Shown piece after piece: positions 1-8,532 of a DNA stretch of 64,000 nt. The stretch spans positions 1-64,000 of the forward strand of contig JBPRGH010000119.1 of the NCBI GenBank assembly GCA_051418055.1, read 5' to 3'. The position numbers and the translations under genes are program-made. The number at the start of each line of letters is the position of its first letter. The first letter of the stretch is position 1. The stretch comes from JBPRGH01 sp051418055 (GTDB lineage: Bacteria; Bacteroidota; Bacteroidia; Cytophagales; Cyclobacteriaceae). Below the pieces are notes generated by a model, which had not been told where the DNA came from, did not search any database, and saw only the letters and a list, made by a program, of their open reading frames with translations.

Positions 1-765
1 CAGCGGTTTAGTAATACCTATTATACTATTAATCATCCCCAGGTCATTACAAATCCAAACCATGTTGATACCCGCATTCAGTTCCGGCTGGCAAAATATG
101 ATCCTGGAGGTAACTTACTGGAAGAGCCGGGAATTAAAAGAAATGGTGGATATGAGCCATCGCAATGGTCAAATACTGAGCCACAAGCTGTTTTTATGGA
201 TCAAAATATGTGGTCGCCATACGACTATATTAATATTAGTGTGGCTGATCAGAATTATGCGAATAAAGCCACATTACCTGTTGCTTCTTATGAGTATCAA
301 TTTTGTGGTCTAAGTCGTACTGATGAAACCTGGGAAGAATATGTTAAAAGAAATTATGAAGGAGGAGCAACAATAGCTTTTAAAGGGATTATGATGAGCC
401 TTATAGGCTTTTATAACCACAAGGGATTAGCCCATGAACTCGGGCATTACCTTGGCCTGCTACATCCCTTTTCGTATCAGTGTAATGATTATAATTTTCC
501 TTTCGGCATAGACGATTGCCTGGAGGATACACAATTTTATGATGAAACAAAATATGTTACTCCTCAAAATTCGTTATCGAAGATCTACTATGAATGCAAT
601 TCGCAATACCTGGTCCATCATGATAATATTATGGATTATTACAGAAAAGTAGAGCCCCAAGAGTTTAGCACCTACTACGGCTTTACCTACGACCAACGGG
701 ATCGAATGCATGAAATCCTCGAATACAGTCCATGGATAAAGGAATTGAAGCATTCAACTAAATAG
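1..765 (+). CDS. Secreted zinc metalloprotease, pappalysin (M43)-like, 3' part only
   Basis: The reading frame is open from base 1, so the N-terminus (signal peptide, propeptide) lies outside the window and 254 codons are visible. The metzincin zinc motif HExxHxxGxxH is complete (HELGHYLGLLH, fragment residues 145-155). It is followed by cysteines, a Met-turn in NIMDYY near residue 211, and a closing FTYDQRDRM segment, which matches the order seen in M43 peptidases of Bacteroidota. Such enzymes are usually exported endopeptidases. An ATG at 196 could be mistaken for the start, but the frame upstream of it is coding in character. No C-terminal sorting domain is visible, since the protein ends shortly after the catalytic domain. 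Confidence 0.8.
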   Translation, partial: QRFSNTYYTINHPQVITNPNHVDTRIQFRLAKYDPGGNLLEEPGIKRNGGYEPSQWSNTEPQAVFMDQNMWSPYDYINISVADQNYANKATLPVASYEYQFCGLSRTDETWEEYVKRNYEGGATIAFKGIMMSLIGFYNHKGLAHELGHYLGLLHPFSYQCNDYNFPFGIDDCLEDTQFYDETKYVTPQNSLSKIYYECNSQYLVHHDNIMDYYRKVEPQEFSTYYGFTYDQRDRMHEILEYSPWIKELKHSTK

Positions 766-770
766 AAGCG

Positions 771-818
771 CCATACCCGCCAGTGCCGGTATGGTGCAAC
801 GCCCCGTGCGGTCGGGCG
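771..818. terminator. GC-rich double hairpin between convergent genes
   Basis: Two hairpins lie between the tail-to-tail protease gene and asnS: CCATACC (771-777) pairs with GGTATGG (788-794), and CGCCC (800-804) pairs with GGGCG (814-818). There is no strong T-tract, so termination is inferred only from position and structure. Confidence 0.4.
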
Positions 819-827
819 CCCTAAATA

Positions 828-2303
828 TTAAAATTCTGCATTTCCCGGTGTTCTCGGAAAAGGAATTACATCGCGAATATTACCCATACCGGTAACAAAC
901 TGCATCATGCGCTCAAAACCAAGTCCGAAGCCGCTATGCGGTGCCGATCCGAATTTTCTTAGCTCCAGGTACCACCACAATTCCTGTGAAGGAATATTCA
1001 TTTCTTCAATCCGTTTCTCAAGGTTCGAAAGCCTTTCCTCACGCTGGCTGCCCCCAATGATCTCACCAATTCCCGGGAATAATACATCCATGGCTGCTAC
1101 CGTCTTGCCATCCTCATTCAGGCGCATATAAAAAGCTTTTATATCCTTTGGATAGTTATAAAGGATCACCGGCTTCTTAAAATGCTTCTCTACAAGAAAA
1201 CGCTCATGCTCTGATTGCAGGTCAGCACCCCATCCTTCTATAAGGTACTGAAATTTTTTCTTTTTATTAGGCTTACTATTTTTCAGTATTTCAATAGCTT
1301 CCGTATACGTAAGACGCTCGAATTCATTATTGGCAACAAATTCCAGGCGCTCAACCAATGACATCTCAGCACGCTCTCCCTGTGGTTTATTGGAATCTTC
1401 TTCTAATGCACGCTGGTTCAAAAACTCAATATCCTTTCGGCAATTAGCAAGTGCATACCTGCAGAGATATTTTAAAAATTTCTCCGCAAGCTCCATATTA
1501 TCCTCGATATCATAAAACGCCATCTCCGGCTCTACCATCCAGAATTCGGCAAGATGTCTTGAAGTATTGGAATTCTCAGCACGGAAGGTAGGTCCGAAAG
1601 TATATACATTGGCAAGAGCCATACAATAGGTCTCTAATTCCAGCTGACCCGAAACCGTCAGATTGGTTTTCTTCTCAAAGAAATCTTCTTTAAAATCCAC
1701 ATTGCCCTGATCATCTTTAGGAGGGTTTTCAAGATCTAATGTCGTCACATGGAACATCTCCCCGGCACCTTCTGCATCTGAGGAGGTAATGATAGGTGTA
1801 TGCACATTATAAAACCCCTGTTCATTAAAGAAAGAATGGATGGCATAGATCATTGCATGTCGAATGCGATGAACAGCCCCAAATGTATTCGTTCTTACTC
1901 TTAGATGTGCGATCTCACGAAGAAATTCCAGTGAATGCTTTTTAGGCTGCAAAGGATATTTTTCAGGATCCGCCTCACCCAGTATCTCCACCTCTTCCAC
2001 CTGAACTTCTATGGCCTGTCCCTTACCTTTAGACTCTACCAGCTCACCGGTTACGGAAATACATGCTCCGGTGGTTATTTTGCGCAGCGTTTCCTCGTCT
2101 GCCTTCTCAAAATCAACTACAGCCTGGATATTTTCTATCGTACTCCCATCATTAATAGCTATAAACCTATTACTACGGAATGTTCTAACCCAACCTTTAA
2201 CATTTACTGTCTCCCCGATGTTACTCGTAGTGAAAATGTCACTTATTTTTGTTCGCTTGCTTTTAATCACAGGATTTTTGAATTTATTACGTGAAGTAAT
2301 CAA
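828..2303 (-). CDS. asnS: Asparagine--tRNA ligase
   Basis: This class IIb aminoacyl-tRNA synthetase charges tRNA-Asn in the cytoplasm. An OB-fold anticodon-binding domain spans roughly residues 30-120 (VNVKGWVRTFRS). The class II catalytic core follows, with motif 2 around FRAENSNTSRHLAEFW and motif 3 near the C-terminus (GFGLGFERM), ending in the typical DVIPFPRTPG. Length is 491 aa against about 465 in E. coli. Part of the excess is a short N-terminal extension before KRTKISDIF, and a GTG start at codon 12 (about 2270) would remove half of it. The enzyme is AsnRS rather than AspRS by overall pattern, and a direct route to Asn-tRNA is implied. Confidence 0.95.
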   Translation of the reverse strand: MITSRNKFKNPVIKSKRTKISDIFTTSNIGETVNVKGWVRTFRSNRFIAINDGSTIENIQAVVDFEKADEETLRKITTGACISVTGELVESKGKGQAIEVQVEEVEILGEADPEKYPLQPKKHSLEFLREIAHLRVRTNTFGAVHRIRHAMIYAIHSFFNEQGFYNVHTPIITSSDAEGAGEMFHVTTLDLENPPKDDQGNVDFKEDFFEKKTNLTVSGQLELETYCMALANVYTFGPTFRAENSNTSRHLAEFWMVEPEMAFYDIEDNMELAEKFLKYLCRYALANCRKDIEFLNQRALEEDSNKPQGERAEMSLVERLEFVANNEFERLTYTEAIEILKNSKPNKKKKFQYLIEGWGADLQSEHERFLVEKHFKKPVILYNYPKDIKAFYMRLNEDGKTVAAMDVLFPGIGEIIGGSQREERLSNLEKRIEEMNIPSQELWWYLELRKFGSAPHSGFGLGFERMMQFVTGMGNIRDVIPFPRTPGNAEF

Positions 2304-2361
2304 TAAGAGCGCAAAAAAACTATATTTTCACGAGATATTCAACGCAGAGCAAGAAATATGC

Positions 2362-2369
2362 TAATTTTG
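2362..2369 (+). promoter_or_regulatory. Bacteroidota-type -7 box upstream of rpoN
   Basis: TAATTTTG matches the TAnnTTTG consensus of the primary sigma factor of Bacteroidota and lies 33 bp before the rpoN start. No clear -33 TTTG element is visible. Confidence 0.4.
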
Positions 2370-2401
2370 AAGTAAAATTTATTTGAGGGAGTTGCAACAG
2401 T

Positions 2402-3841
2402 ATGCAAAAGCTTGGGTTAACGCAGAGTCTACAACAAAAATTATCACCGCAGCAGATACAGTTTATCAAGCTGCTACAGATACCTACTGCCGAACTTGAC
2501 ACACGGATTGAAGCTGAACTGGAAGAAAATCCGGCATTGGAAGAAGGTAAGGAGGAATTTGAAGACACTTCTCTTTCCAATGAGGTGGAAGAAGAAGCTC
2601 CTCAGAAGGAAGATGATATAGATATTGACGATTATCTCCGTGATGAGGACTATACAGGTTTTAAGATGCGCAGCGATGGCGTGGAAGAGGATAAGGAGAT
2701 GCCTATCCCTACGCAGACTTCCCTGATGGAGCAATTGATGCAGCAGCTGGGTTACCTGAGGCTTGATGAGAGAGAGTATGCTATCGGAAAGCAGCTTATT
2801 GGAAGTATAGAGAGTGATGGCTATATCCGCCGGGACCTTGAATCAATTGTTAATGACCTGCTATTCTCTCAAAATATTGATACTGATGTCGATGAAGTTG
2901 AAAATGTATTATTAAAAATACAAACTTTTGATCCTTCCGGTATAGGAGCCCGAAGCTTAAAGGAATGCCTGCTGATCCAGCTTGAAAGGCGTTTTGAGGA
3001 AGGTGAAAAAGATGCAGAGCTTGCCAAACTGATACTCACCGAGTGCTACGACGAATTCACCAAAAAGCATTACTCCAAGATCATGAAGAAGCTGGACCTG
3101 GAGGATGAAGAGCTCGTAAAAGATGCCCTGGAAATTATCAGGAAACTTAACCCAAAACCGGGAGGTACATCTTCAGGGATCATTCGCACCCAATATCTGA
3201 TGCCTGATTTTATCATTACCAACAATAATGGTAACCTTGAGCTTACTTTAAACAGCAAAAATGCTCCTGAGCTCAAGATCAGCCGCTCGTATACTGATAT
3301 GTTTGACGCATATGAAAAGAGTGATAAGAAAGACAAAAAATTGAAAGAAACGGTTTCTTTTGTAAAGCAAAAGCTTGATTCTGCCAAATGGTTTATTGAT
3401 GCCATAAAACAACGTCAGCAGACGCTTTTAAAAACCATGCGTGCTATTATTGATTATCAGTATGATTTTTTTCTTGAGGGTGATGAAAGTAAATTGCGCC
3501 CTATGATCCTTAAGGATATTGCTGAAAAGATCGATATGGATATTTCCACTGTGTCTCGTGTTGCCAATAGTAAGGCGGTACAGACAGAGTTTGGTATATA
3601 TCCGCTGAAGTATTTCTTTTCAGAAGGTATTGCCACTGATTCCGGTGAAGATGTTAGTTCTCGTGAGGTAAAAAGTGTTTTGAAGAAAGTAATTGAAGAG
3701 GAAGAAAAGACAAAGCCTCTTTCGGATGATAAGCTGGAAAAAATACTTAAGTCAAAAGGTTATAATATTGCAAGAAGAACGGTAGCCAAATACAGGGAAC
3801 AATTGAATATTCCTGTAGCCCGTTTGAGAAAAGAGCTTTAG
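2402..3841 (+). CDS. rpoN: RNA polymerase sigma-54 factor
   Basis: Sigma-54 directs RNA polymerase to -24/-12 promoters and needs AAA+ activators. The N-terminal glutamine/leucine-rich activator-interacting region is clear (LTQSLQQKLSPQQIQFIKLLQ, residues 6-26), followed by an acidic linker, the core-binding domain (about 110-300) and a helix-turn-helix. The RpoN box ARRTVAKYRE sits at residues 457-466. At 479 aa it is full length. No bacterial enhancer-binding protein is encoded in this window, so its regulon cannot be judged here. The next gene starts 4 bp after the stop and is probably co-transcribed. Confidence 0.96.
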   Translation: MQKLGLTQSLQQKLSPQQIQFIKLLQIPTAELDTRIEAELEENPALEEGKEEFEDTSLSNEVEEEAPQKEDDIDIDDYLRDEDYTGFKMRSDGVEEDKEMPIPTQTSLMEQLMQQLGYLRLDEREYAIGKQLIGSIESDGYIRRDLESIVNDLLFSQNIDTDVDEVENVLLKIQTFDPSGIGARSLKECLLIQLERRFEEGEKDAELAKLILTECYDEFTKKHYSKIMKKLDLEDEELVKDALEIIRKLNPKPGGTSSGIIRTQYLMPDFIITNNNGNLELTLNSKNAPELKISRSYTDMFDAYEKSDKKDKKLKETVSFVKQKLDSAKWFIDAIKQRQQTLLKTMRAIIDYQYDFFLEGDESKLRPMILKDIAEKIDMDISTVSRVANSKAVQTEFGIYPLKYFFSEGIATDSGEDVSSREVKSVLKKVIEEEEKTKPLSDDKLEKILKSKGYNIARRTVAKYREQLNIPVARLRKEL

Positions 3842-3845
3842 TAAC

Positions 3846-4466
3846 TTGATCCAGAACGCCGCCAAACTCCTTTGTATAATTTTTCATCCGCTGCTAATGG
3901 CTACGGTGTTTTTTCTTTTTGTTATAGGATTTGCTCCTGGTATCATTGGCCCTACATCTATAGAATTTTTACAGCTTTTTCTGCTCATTATATTTATACT
4001 GACTTTTATCATCCCATTGATAAGCATCACTATGCTTAAGCTGACTAAAGCCATTCAGAGTTTTAATATGCCCACAAGAGAGGAGCGGATACTGCCATTT
4101 GCCATGATCACCATCTATTATGGTGTTTCCGGTTATCTGGTAGTCGATAAGCTTCCTGTTAATGATATTGTAAGTTTAATTTTATATACAATTACCGGTT
4201 TAATCCTCCTTCTTACCCTCATCACCTTTTTCTGGAAAATAAGCGCACATTCAATGGCTGTGGGTGGAGTTCTGGGATTATTATGTGCTATAAATCTTGC
4301 GTTACCTGAAAGTGAGTTGCTGATCCCCATTATTTTTATTGCATTTCTCTCCGGTTTGATCATGTCTGCACGTCTTTATCTAAATTCTCATAATCCGCCA
4401 CAAGTTTATTGGGGTGCTTTCTTAGGATTTTTTCTTAGTTTTAGTTCTATTTTGATCTTGGGTTAA
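3846..4466 (+). CDS. Polytopic membrane protein, PAP2-phosphatase-like
   Basis: This 206-aa protein is nearly all hydrophobic, with about six membrane segments. Residues around KISAHSMAVGG and RLYLNSHNPPQVYWG resemble the second and third motifs of PAP2-type lipid phosphatases (SGHS and SRxxxxxHxxxD), but the final aspartate is replaced by glutamine. Catalysis is therefore uncertain. The start used is TTG at 3846, 4 bp after rpoN; no ATG occurs before codon 18, where initiation would cut into the first membrane helix. The rpoN neighbourhood suggests co-transcription but gives no function. Confidence 0.6.
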   Translation: MIQNAAKLLCIIFHPLLMATVFFLFVIGFAPGIIGPTSIEFLQLFLLIIFILTFIIPLISITMLKLTKAIQSFNMPTREERILPFAMITIYYGVSGYLVVDKLPVNDIVSLILYTITGLILLLTLITFFWKISAHSMAVGGVLGLLCAINLALPESELLIPIIFIAFLSGLIMSARLYLNSHNPPQVYWGAFLGFFLSFSSILILG

Positions 4467-4484
4467 TAATAAAATATATAATTT

Positions 4485-5261
4485 ATGTTTCAGTTCTTAA
4501 AATATGATCTTCAGGATGGTGTAGCCACAATCACATTAAACCGACCTGAAAGCTATAATGCATTAAATGATGAAATTACTTTTGAGCTACAGGATGCACT
4601 TAAGCAAGCCTCAAAAGATGAAAATGTACGCGTTCTGGTGCTTACAGGTGAAGGTAAAGCATTCTGCTCCGGACAGGACCTGAAAGCCTCTCAAGGACAA
4701 AAGAGATCATTTATTGATAGCCTGCACAAGCGATATAATCCTATAATCCGTGCAATGCGAAATATGCCAAAGCCAATCATTTGCCGTCTAAATGGTGTGG
4801 CTGCTGGTGCCGGCTGCTCTATGGCTCTTGCCTGTGATATTGTTGTGGCCGACGAAGAGGCACAGCTGATAGAAGTATTTGTTAATATTGGCCTTGTTCT
4901 GGATTCAGGCTCTTCTTACTTCCTTCCCCGCCTTATAGGCTCCTCAAGGGCCTTTGAAATGGCTACCATGGGCAAGCGCATTAAAGGTAAAGAAGCCGAA
5001 GCAATCGGATTAATAAATAAATCAGTACCCGCCGAACAGTTGGATGAGACAGTAAAATCCTATACCGATTTCTATGCTAAAGCTCCTACCAAAGCTATTG
5101 GTATGATGAAGAAAATGCTTAACAGATCAGGTAATTCTTCTCTTGAAGATATGCTCGAGTACGAAGCCTACTGCCAGGAGATCGCCGGTAACAGTGAGGA
5201 CTATAAGGAAGGTGTTCAGGCATTTCTGGAAAAGAGAAAGCCGGAATTTAAAGGACGTTGA
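4485..5261 (+). CDS. Enoyl-CoA hydratase/isomerase family protein, PaaG-like
   Basis: This 258-aa crotonase-fold enzyme acts on acyl-CoA thioesters in the cytoplasm. Oxyanion-hole motifs are visible at GKAFCSGQDL (about 58-67) and at GVAAGAGCSMALACD (about 105-119). The segment IGLVLDSGSSYFLPRL places an aspartate where PaaG (2-(1,2-epoxy-1,2-dihydrophenyl)acetyl-CoA isomerase) carries its catalytic Asp, instead of the Glu of classical hydratases. No other phenylacetate catabolism genes are nearby, so a role as a general delta3-delta2 isomerase in fatty-acid breakdown is equally possible. Confidence 0.8.
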   Translation: MFQFLKYDLQDGVATITLNRPESYNALNDEITFELQDALKQASKDENVRVLVLTGEGKAFCSGQDLKASQGQKRSFIDSLHKRYNPIIRAMRNMPKPIICRLNGVAAGAGCSMALACDIVVADEEAQLIEVFVNIGLVLDSGSSYFLPRLIGSSRAFEMATMGKRIKGKEAEAIGLINKSVPAEQLDETVKSYTDFYAKAPTKAIGMMKKMLNRSGNSSLEDMLEYEAYCQEIAGNSEDYKEGVQAFLEKRKPEFKGR

Positions 5262-5805
5262 TGAGTTTGAAGTTCAAGGTTCAAAGTTTAAAGTTGCCAA
5301 CTGCTACTGCCTATTGCCAATTGGATTATTGGTTCTTATTTTTTGGCCTCATTTCTTTGCCTTTGCTCTTCGCTAAGTATCTCCGCTATCGGTCAGACGC
5401 ACTTCCCGCTGACATACGCACATCCAGTCGTCAGACTGAAATCCCCCCTATGCTCTTTGCTCTATGTCCTAGGCTCTTAGCTAACACTACCGCCAGTGAT
5501 AGAGGCTTTGTTTGAGCCCGCCGCTGGAAATTCATGCCATGACTGTGCCATTGGCCTGTGCTTTTGAAGTGATGGTATGAATGAGCGATGGCAGGCGAGT
5601 GCCGAAAGCACGCCCGGGCGGCATAAACTGAGTTTGAAGTTCAAAGTTCAATGTTCAAAGTTTAAAGACAAGGAATTCAACTCTATGCTCTCTGCTCTCT
5701 GCTCCAGGCTCTTTGCTCTTTGCCCATTGGAGTTAGATAAGGTTTTTAATTTATTATTCATTAGCAACTGTAACCTGTAAACCGAAAACTGTTTACCTTT
5801 GCAGG
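5262..5805. repeat. Gene-free tract with dispersed intergenic repeats
   Basis: No credible gene is seen in these 544 bp. Two direct copies of a repeat sit at 5263-5293 and 5630-5667; both begin GAGTTTGAAGTTCAA and end TTCAAAGTTTAAAG, the second with an extra internal GTTCAA unit. Each is followed by low-complexity runs: variants of TGCTCT around 5450-5480 and 5685-5725, and ACTGCTACTGCC near 5300. Such AAGTTCAA-type repeats are common intergenic material in Bacteroidota. The middle (5370-5630) is more GC-rich and has no recognisable product. Confidence 0.6.
5794..5801 (+). promoter_or_regulatory. -7 box immediately before nadC
   Basis: TACCTTTG is a perfect TAnnTTTG match. It ends only 4 bp before the nadC ATG at 5806, so transcription would begin at or next to the start codon, giving a leaderless or nearly leaderless mRNA. 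Confidence 0.5.
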
Positions 5806-6663
5806 ATGGAGTTGGCTTATTTAGATCCAAAACGCATTAAGTCGTTTATTAACAGTGCCTTAAAAGAAGATGTTGGAGATGGGGATCACTCATCTCTGGC
5901 TGCTATTCCGGCAGACCGGATGAGAAAGGCCCAGCTTATAATTAAGGATGAAGGTATGCTTGCCGGAGTAGAAATGGCTAAACATATTTTCCATGAGGTG
6001 AGCGCTGAAATAACAATTGAAGTCCTGAAGAAGGATGGCGACAGAGTTGTAAAGGGTGATATTGGATTTATTGTACATGGTCCGGCTCAAGCATTACTGA
6101 CTGCAGAAAGACTGGTATTGAACTGCATGCAGCGTATGAGTGGTATAGCTACATATACGGACAAGCTTAATCAGATTATAAAAGGCACAGGGGTATATCT
6201 GCTGGACACACGCAAAACAACACCTAATTTTCGTATTGCAGAGAAATGGGCAGTAGCTATTGGTGGTGGTAAAAATCATCGATTTGGACTTTATGATATG
6301 ATCATGTTAAAAGATAATCATATTGATTTTGCAGGAGGCATTGAAAATGCTATAAATTCGACTAAAAAATATCTTAAGGAAAAAGATAAATTTTTAAAAA
6401 TCGAAATAGAGACACGTAATCTTGATGAAGTCGCGGAAGTATTGAGAGTTGGTGGTGTGGATATTATTATGCTTGATAATATGATGCCATCTGTAATGAA
6501 AGATGCAGTAAGAATGGTTAACGGCAAATATAAAACTGAAGCAAGCGGAGGTATTACAGAAGCTAATATCCGTGAGATCGCAGAGTGTGGCATAGACTAT
6601 ATTTCTGTCGGTGCACTAACTCATTCGGTAAGAAGCCTGGATATAAGTTTAAAAGCAGTGTGA
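5806..6663 (+). CDS. nadC: Nicotinate-nucleotide pyrophosphorylase (carboxylating)
   Basis: NadC converts quinolinate and PRPP to nicotinate mononucleotide, CO2 and pyrophosphate in de novo NAD synthesis. The N-terminal ALKEDVGDGDHSS signature, the RLVLNCMQRMSGIAT segment (about 100-115), LLDTRKTTPNFR with catalytic basic residues (about 132-143), and the KDNHI and GGI phosphate-binding loops are all present. Length (285 aa) is typical. The start is supported by family alignment and by the promoter just upstream. nadA and nadB are not in this window. Confidence 0.95.
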   Translation: MELAYLDPKRIKSFINSALKEDVGDGDHSSLAAIPADRMRKAQLIIKDEGMLAGVEMAKHIFHEVSAEITIEVLKKDGDRVVKGDIGFIVHGPAQALLTAERLVLNCMQRMSGIATYTDKLNQIIKGTGVYLLDTRKTTPNFRIAEKWAVAIGGGKNHRFGLYDMIMLKDNHIDFAGGIENAINSTKKYLKEKDKFLKIEIETRNLDEVAEVLRVGGVDIIMLDNMMPSVMKDAVRMVNGKYKTEASGGITEANIREIAECGIDYISVGALTHSVRSLDISLKAV

Positions 6664-6732
6664 ATTGAGATTTGAGATTTAAGATATGATCTCGCGGTTT
6701 AATAATAGAAGAAAAATAAGTAGTATAAGAGG

Positions 6733-7215
6733 ATGATAATTAAAACAAGAAAACATAAACTGGAGACAGGAACATACATAAAACTTGGACTGATAAACGT
6801 GTTAAGACAGCAATGGTGGGTATTTTTAATTGCCCTGGCATTATGTTGCGGCTATTTTTTTGCTCCCAGCGCCTGGTGGTTTATAGGTGTAGGTATTGCT
6901 TTACTGCTTTATTTCCTTTTCTGGTTAATTCAGTTTGCCGGGGTTACACAGATGGAGCAAACAAAAATACTTTTCGAAAAGCTCGCTTATGAGATCAGCA
7001 GCCAACAGATCCTGATCAAACTTTCCGAACGTCAGGGAATGCCTATAAAATGGGATCAGATAAAAAGAGCCTGGAAGGGTAAGGATTACTTTGCACTTGC
7101 CGTAAATAAAGCCCAGATCATACATCTGCCCTTCAGGATTTTTAAAACAGATAATGAACGGAAGTTTTTGGAATCCATACTTAAGCGCAAAGGCCTTATT
7201 AAAGATAAATCTTGA
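6733..7215 (+). CDS. YcxB-like membrane protein
   Basis: This 160-aa protein has two adjacent membrane segments (about residues 28-68) followed by a soluble C-terminal domain of about 90 residues. The order fits the YcxB-like family: a short beta segment, two TM helices, then a PH-like region with the W-D-x-I-K pattern (PIKWDQIKRAWKGKDYFAL). No function is established for the family. The stop codon overlaps the recX start (TTGA), indicating translational coupling. Confidence 0.55.
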   Translation: MIIKTRKHKLETGTYIKLGLINVLRQQWWVFLIALALCCGYFFAPSAWWFIGVGIALLLYFLFWLIQFAGVTQMEQTKILFEKLAYEISSQQILIKLSERQGMPIKWDQIKRAWKGKDYFALAVNKAQIIHLPFRIFKTDNERKFLESILKRKGLIKDKS

Positions 7216-7676
7216 GTAAGAAGGAACCTTTAAAACCAAAAGAAAAAGCCGCCCGATATTGCTCAATCCAGGAGCGTTCGCAGCAGCAGGTAAGAGAAAA
7301 GCTCAGCGATTATGAGGTTTATGGCGATGAAGCCGAAGAAATAATCGCTGAGCTTATATCCCTGGATTTTATTAATGAAGAGCGGTTTGCCCGTGCCTAT
7401 GTCAGAGGCAAGTTCCGTATGAAAAAATGGGGCCGCAATAAGATCATGCAGGGCCTATCCCGCCACAGAATATCTGATTATTGTATTAAAAAAGGCTTTG
7501 AGGAAATTGATCCTGATGATTACGAACAGACAATGATTAAGGTGTTTAAAAAATATTCCGCATCATTGTCTGAAAAAAATGAGTGGATCAGAAAGAATAA
7601 GATCGCCAGATACCTGATCTCCCGTGGATTTGAAAGCGCTGAAGTATTTGATCTAATTAATTCTAAAAATCTCTGA
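7212..7676 (+). CDS. recX: Regulatory protein RecX
   Basis: RecX binds and inhibits RecA filaments, tempering recombination and the SOS response. The 154-aa sequence shows the three-helix repeats of the family: KAARYCSIQERSQQQVREKL, LDFINEERFARAYVR with KFRMKKWGRNKI, and a third copy ending in ISRGFESAEVFDLI. The start is TTG at 7212, overlapping the previous stop by 4 bp; no in-frame ATG gives a complete first repeat. recA is not adjacent, which is common in Bacteroidota. Confidence 0.85.
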   Translation: MSKKEPLKPKEKAARYCSIQERSQQQVREKLSDYEVYGDEAEEIIAELISLDFINEERFARAYVRGKFRMKKWGRNKIMQGLSRHRISDYCIKKGFEEIDPDDYEQTMIKVFKKYSASLSEKNEWIRKNKIARYLISRGFESAEVFDLINSKNL

Positions 7677-7784
7677 AAATAGCATTTATTGTTTTGTTAC
7701 GCTGCGGCAGCTTAATTTTTCATACGCTCTTTTTATCTTTTTGAATAATGCATGAGCAGCAATCAGCTTCCTGATAATCTTTTA

Positions 7785-8387
7785 TTACCTTAAAAAAGGA
7801 ATAGAAGGAAAGTACTTACTCCTCAAATTCTTTCTGTTGCGGCCTGCATTAATAAAGATCATAGTAAGGTTATACAGGTATAACATTAGTAAAATTATAG
7901 TTATCCAGGAAATCTCCATAACCAAGCCTCTTAAAACATCGGTAAAAGCGAAGTCGAAGATGATAATTTCAGCTTGTGTAGCTATTAATAAAGTAGCATA
8001 AATAAGGATTGCCCAGGTGATCTGAAAATTAATCAGTTTTTTACCTGTATCATCAACCAGCTTTACTTTATCCTTTTTGAGTATCCACATCACCAGCGGT
8101 ACGATAATCCCGAGCAACGGGTGAAAAATAATGGCCAGACCACCAAGATTTAAAATGGTGAGATAGCCACGGTCCTCAATAGGTGCCCATTCCATAATAT
8201 CGTCAGGGGTTACTCCCAATGAAGAAGTCAGGCGTACGAGTGTATCCCCTCTTGGTACAGATTCTCCATTTTCTATTCGCTGAATGGTACGAAGGCTCAG
8301 CTGTGTTTCCTCGGCGAGTTGCTCCTGTGAAAAGCCTTTTCTGGACCTTAATTCCTTTATTTTAATTGCTAAATTTTGATTGTACAT
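7785..8387 (-). CDS. Xre-family HTH regulator fused to a DUF4870-like membrane domain
   Basis: Residues 7-63 form a Cro/CI helix-turn-helix (GFSQEQLAEETQLSLRTIQRIENG). The rest (about 75-185) contains three or four hydrophobic helices resembling DUF4870 membrane domains. This HTH-plus-membrane design is recurrent in Bacteroidota and suggests a membrane-tethered DNA-binding protein, but the signal and targets are unknown. It stands alone on the minus strand downstream of convergent recX, with about 145 bp to the next gene. Confidence 0.7.
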   Translation of the reverse strand: MYNQNLAIKIKELRSRKGFSQEQLAEETQLSLRTIQRIENGESVPRGDTLVRLTSSLGVTPDDIMEWAPIEDRGYLTILNLGGLAIIFHPLLGIIVPLVMWILKKDKVKLVDDTGKKLINFQITWAILIYATLLIATQAEIIIFDFAFTDVLRGLVMEISWITIILLMLYLYNLTMIFINAGRNRKNLRSKYFPSIPFLR

Positions 8388-8532
8388 AATACTGCTTTTT
8401 TAGTTTGCAGTAATATAAAAAACAAGCGAGCAGTTGATAGCGACACGTTTACGACAATTTAACGTCATTTATGTCGCAGAATCATAATAAGCTTTTCTGA
8501 CAGTAAAGCATGGTAAAGCTACATAATTATAA

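Noticed and set aside
62..313. 83-aa open frame near the left edge
   Set aside because: It is an out-of-frame shadow of the metalloprotease gene, which is open through base 1.
907..2364. Several plus-strand open frames across asnS
   Set aside because: They are antisense shadows of a well-conserved synthetase gene and have no protein-like features.
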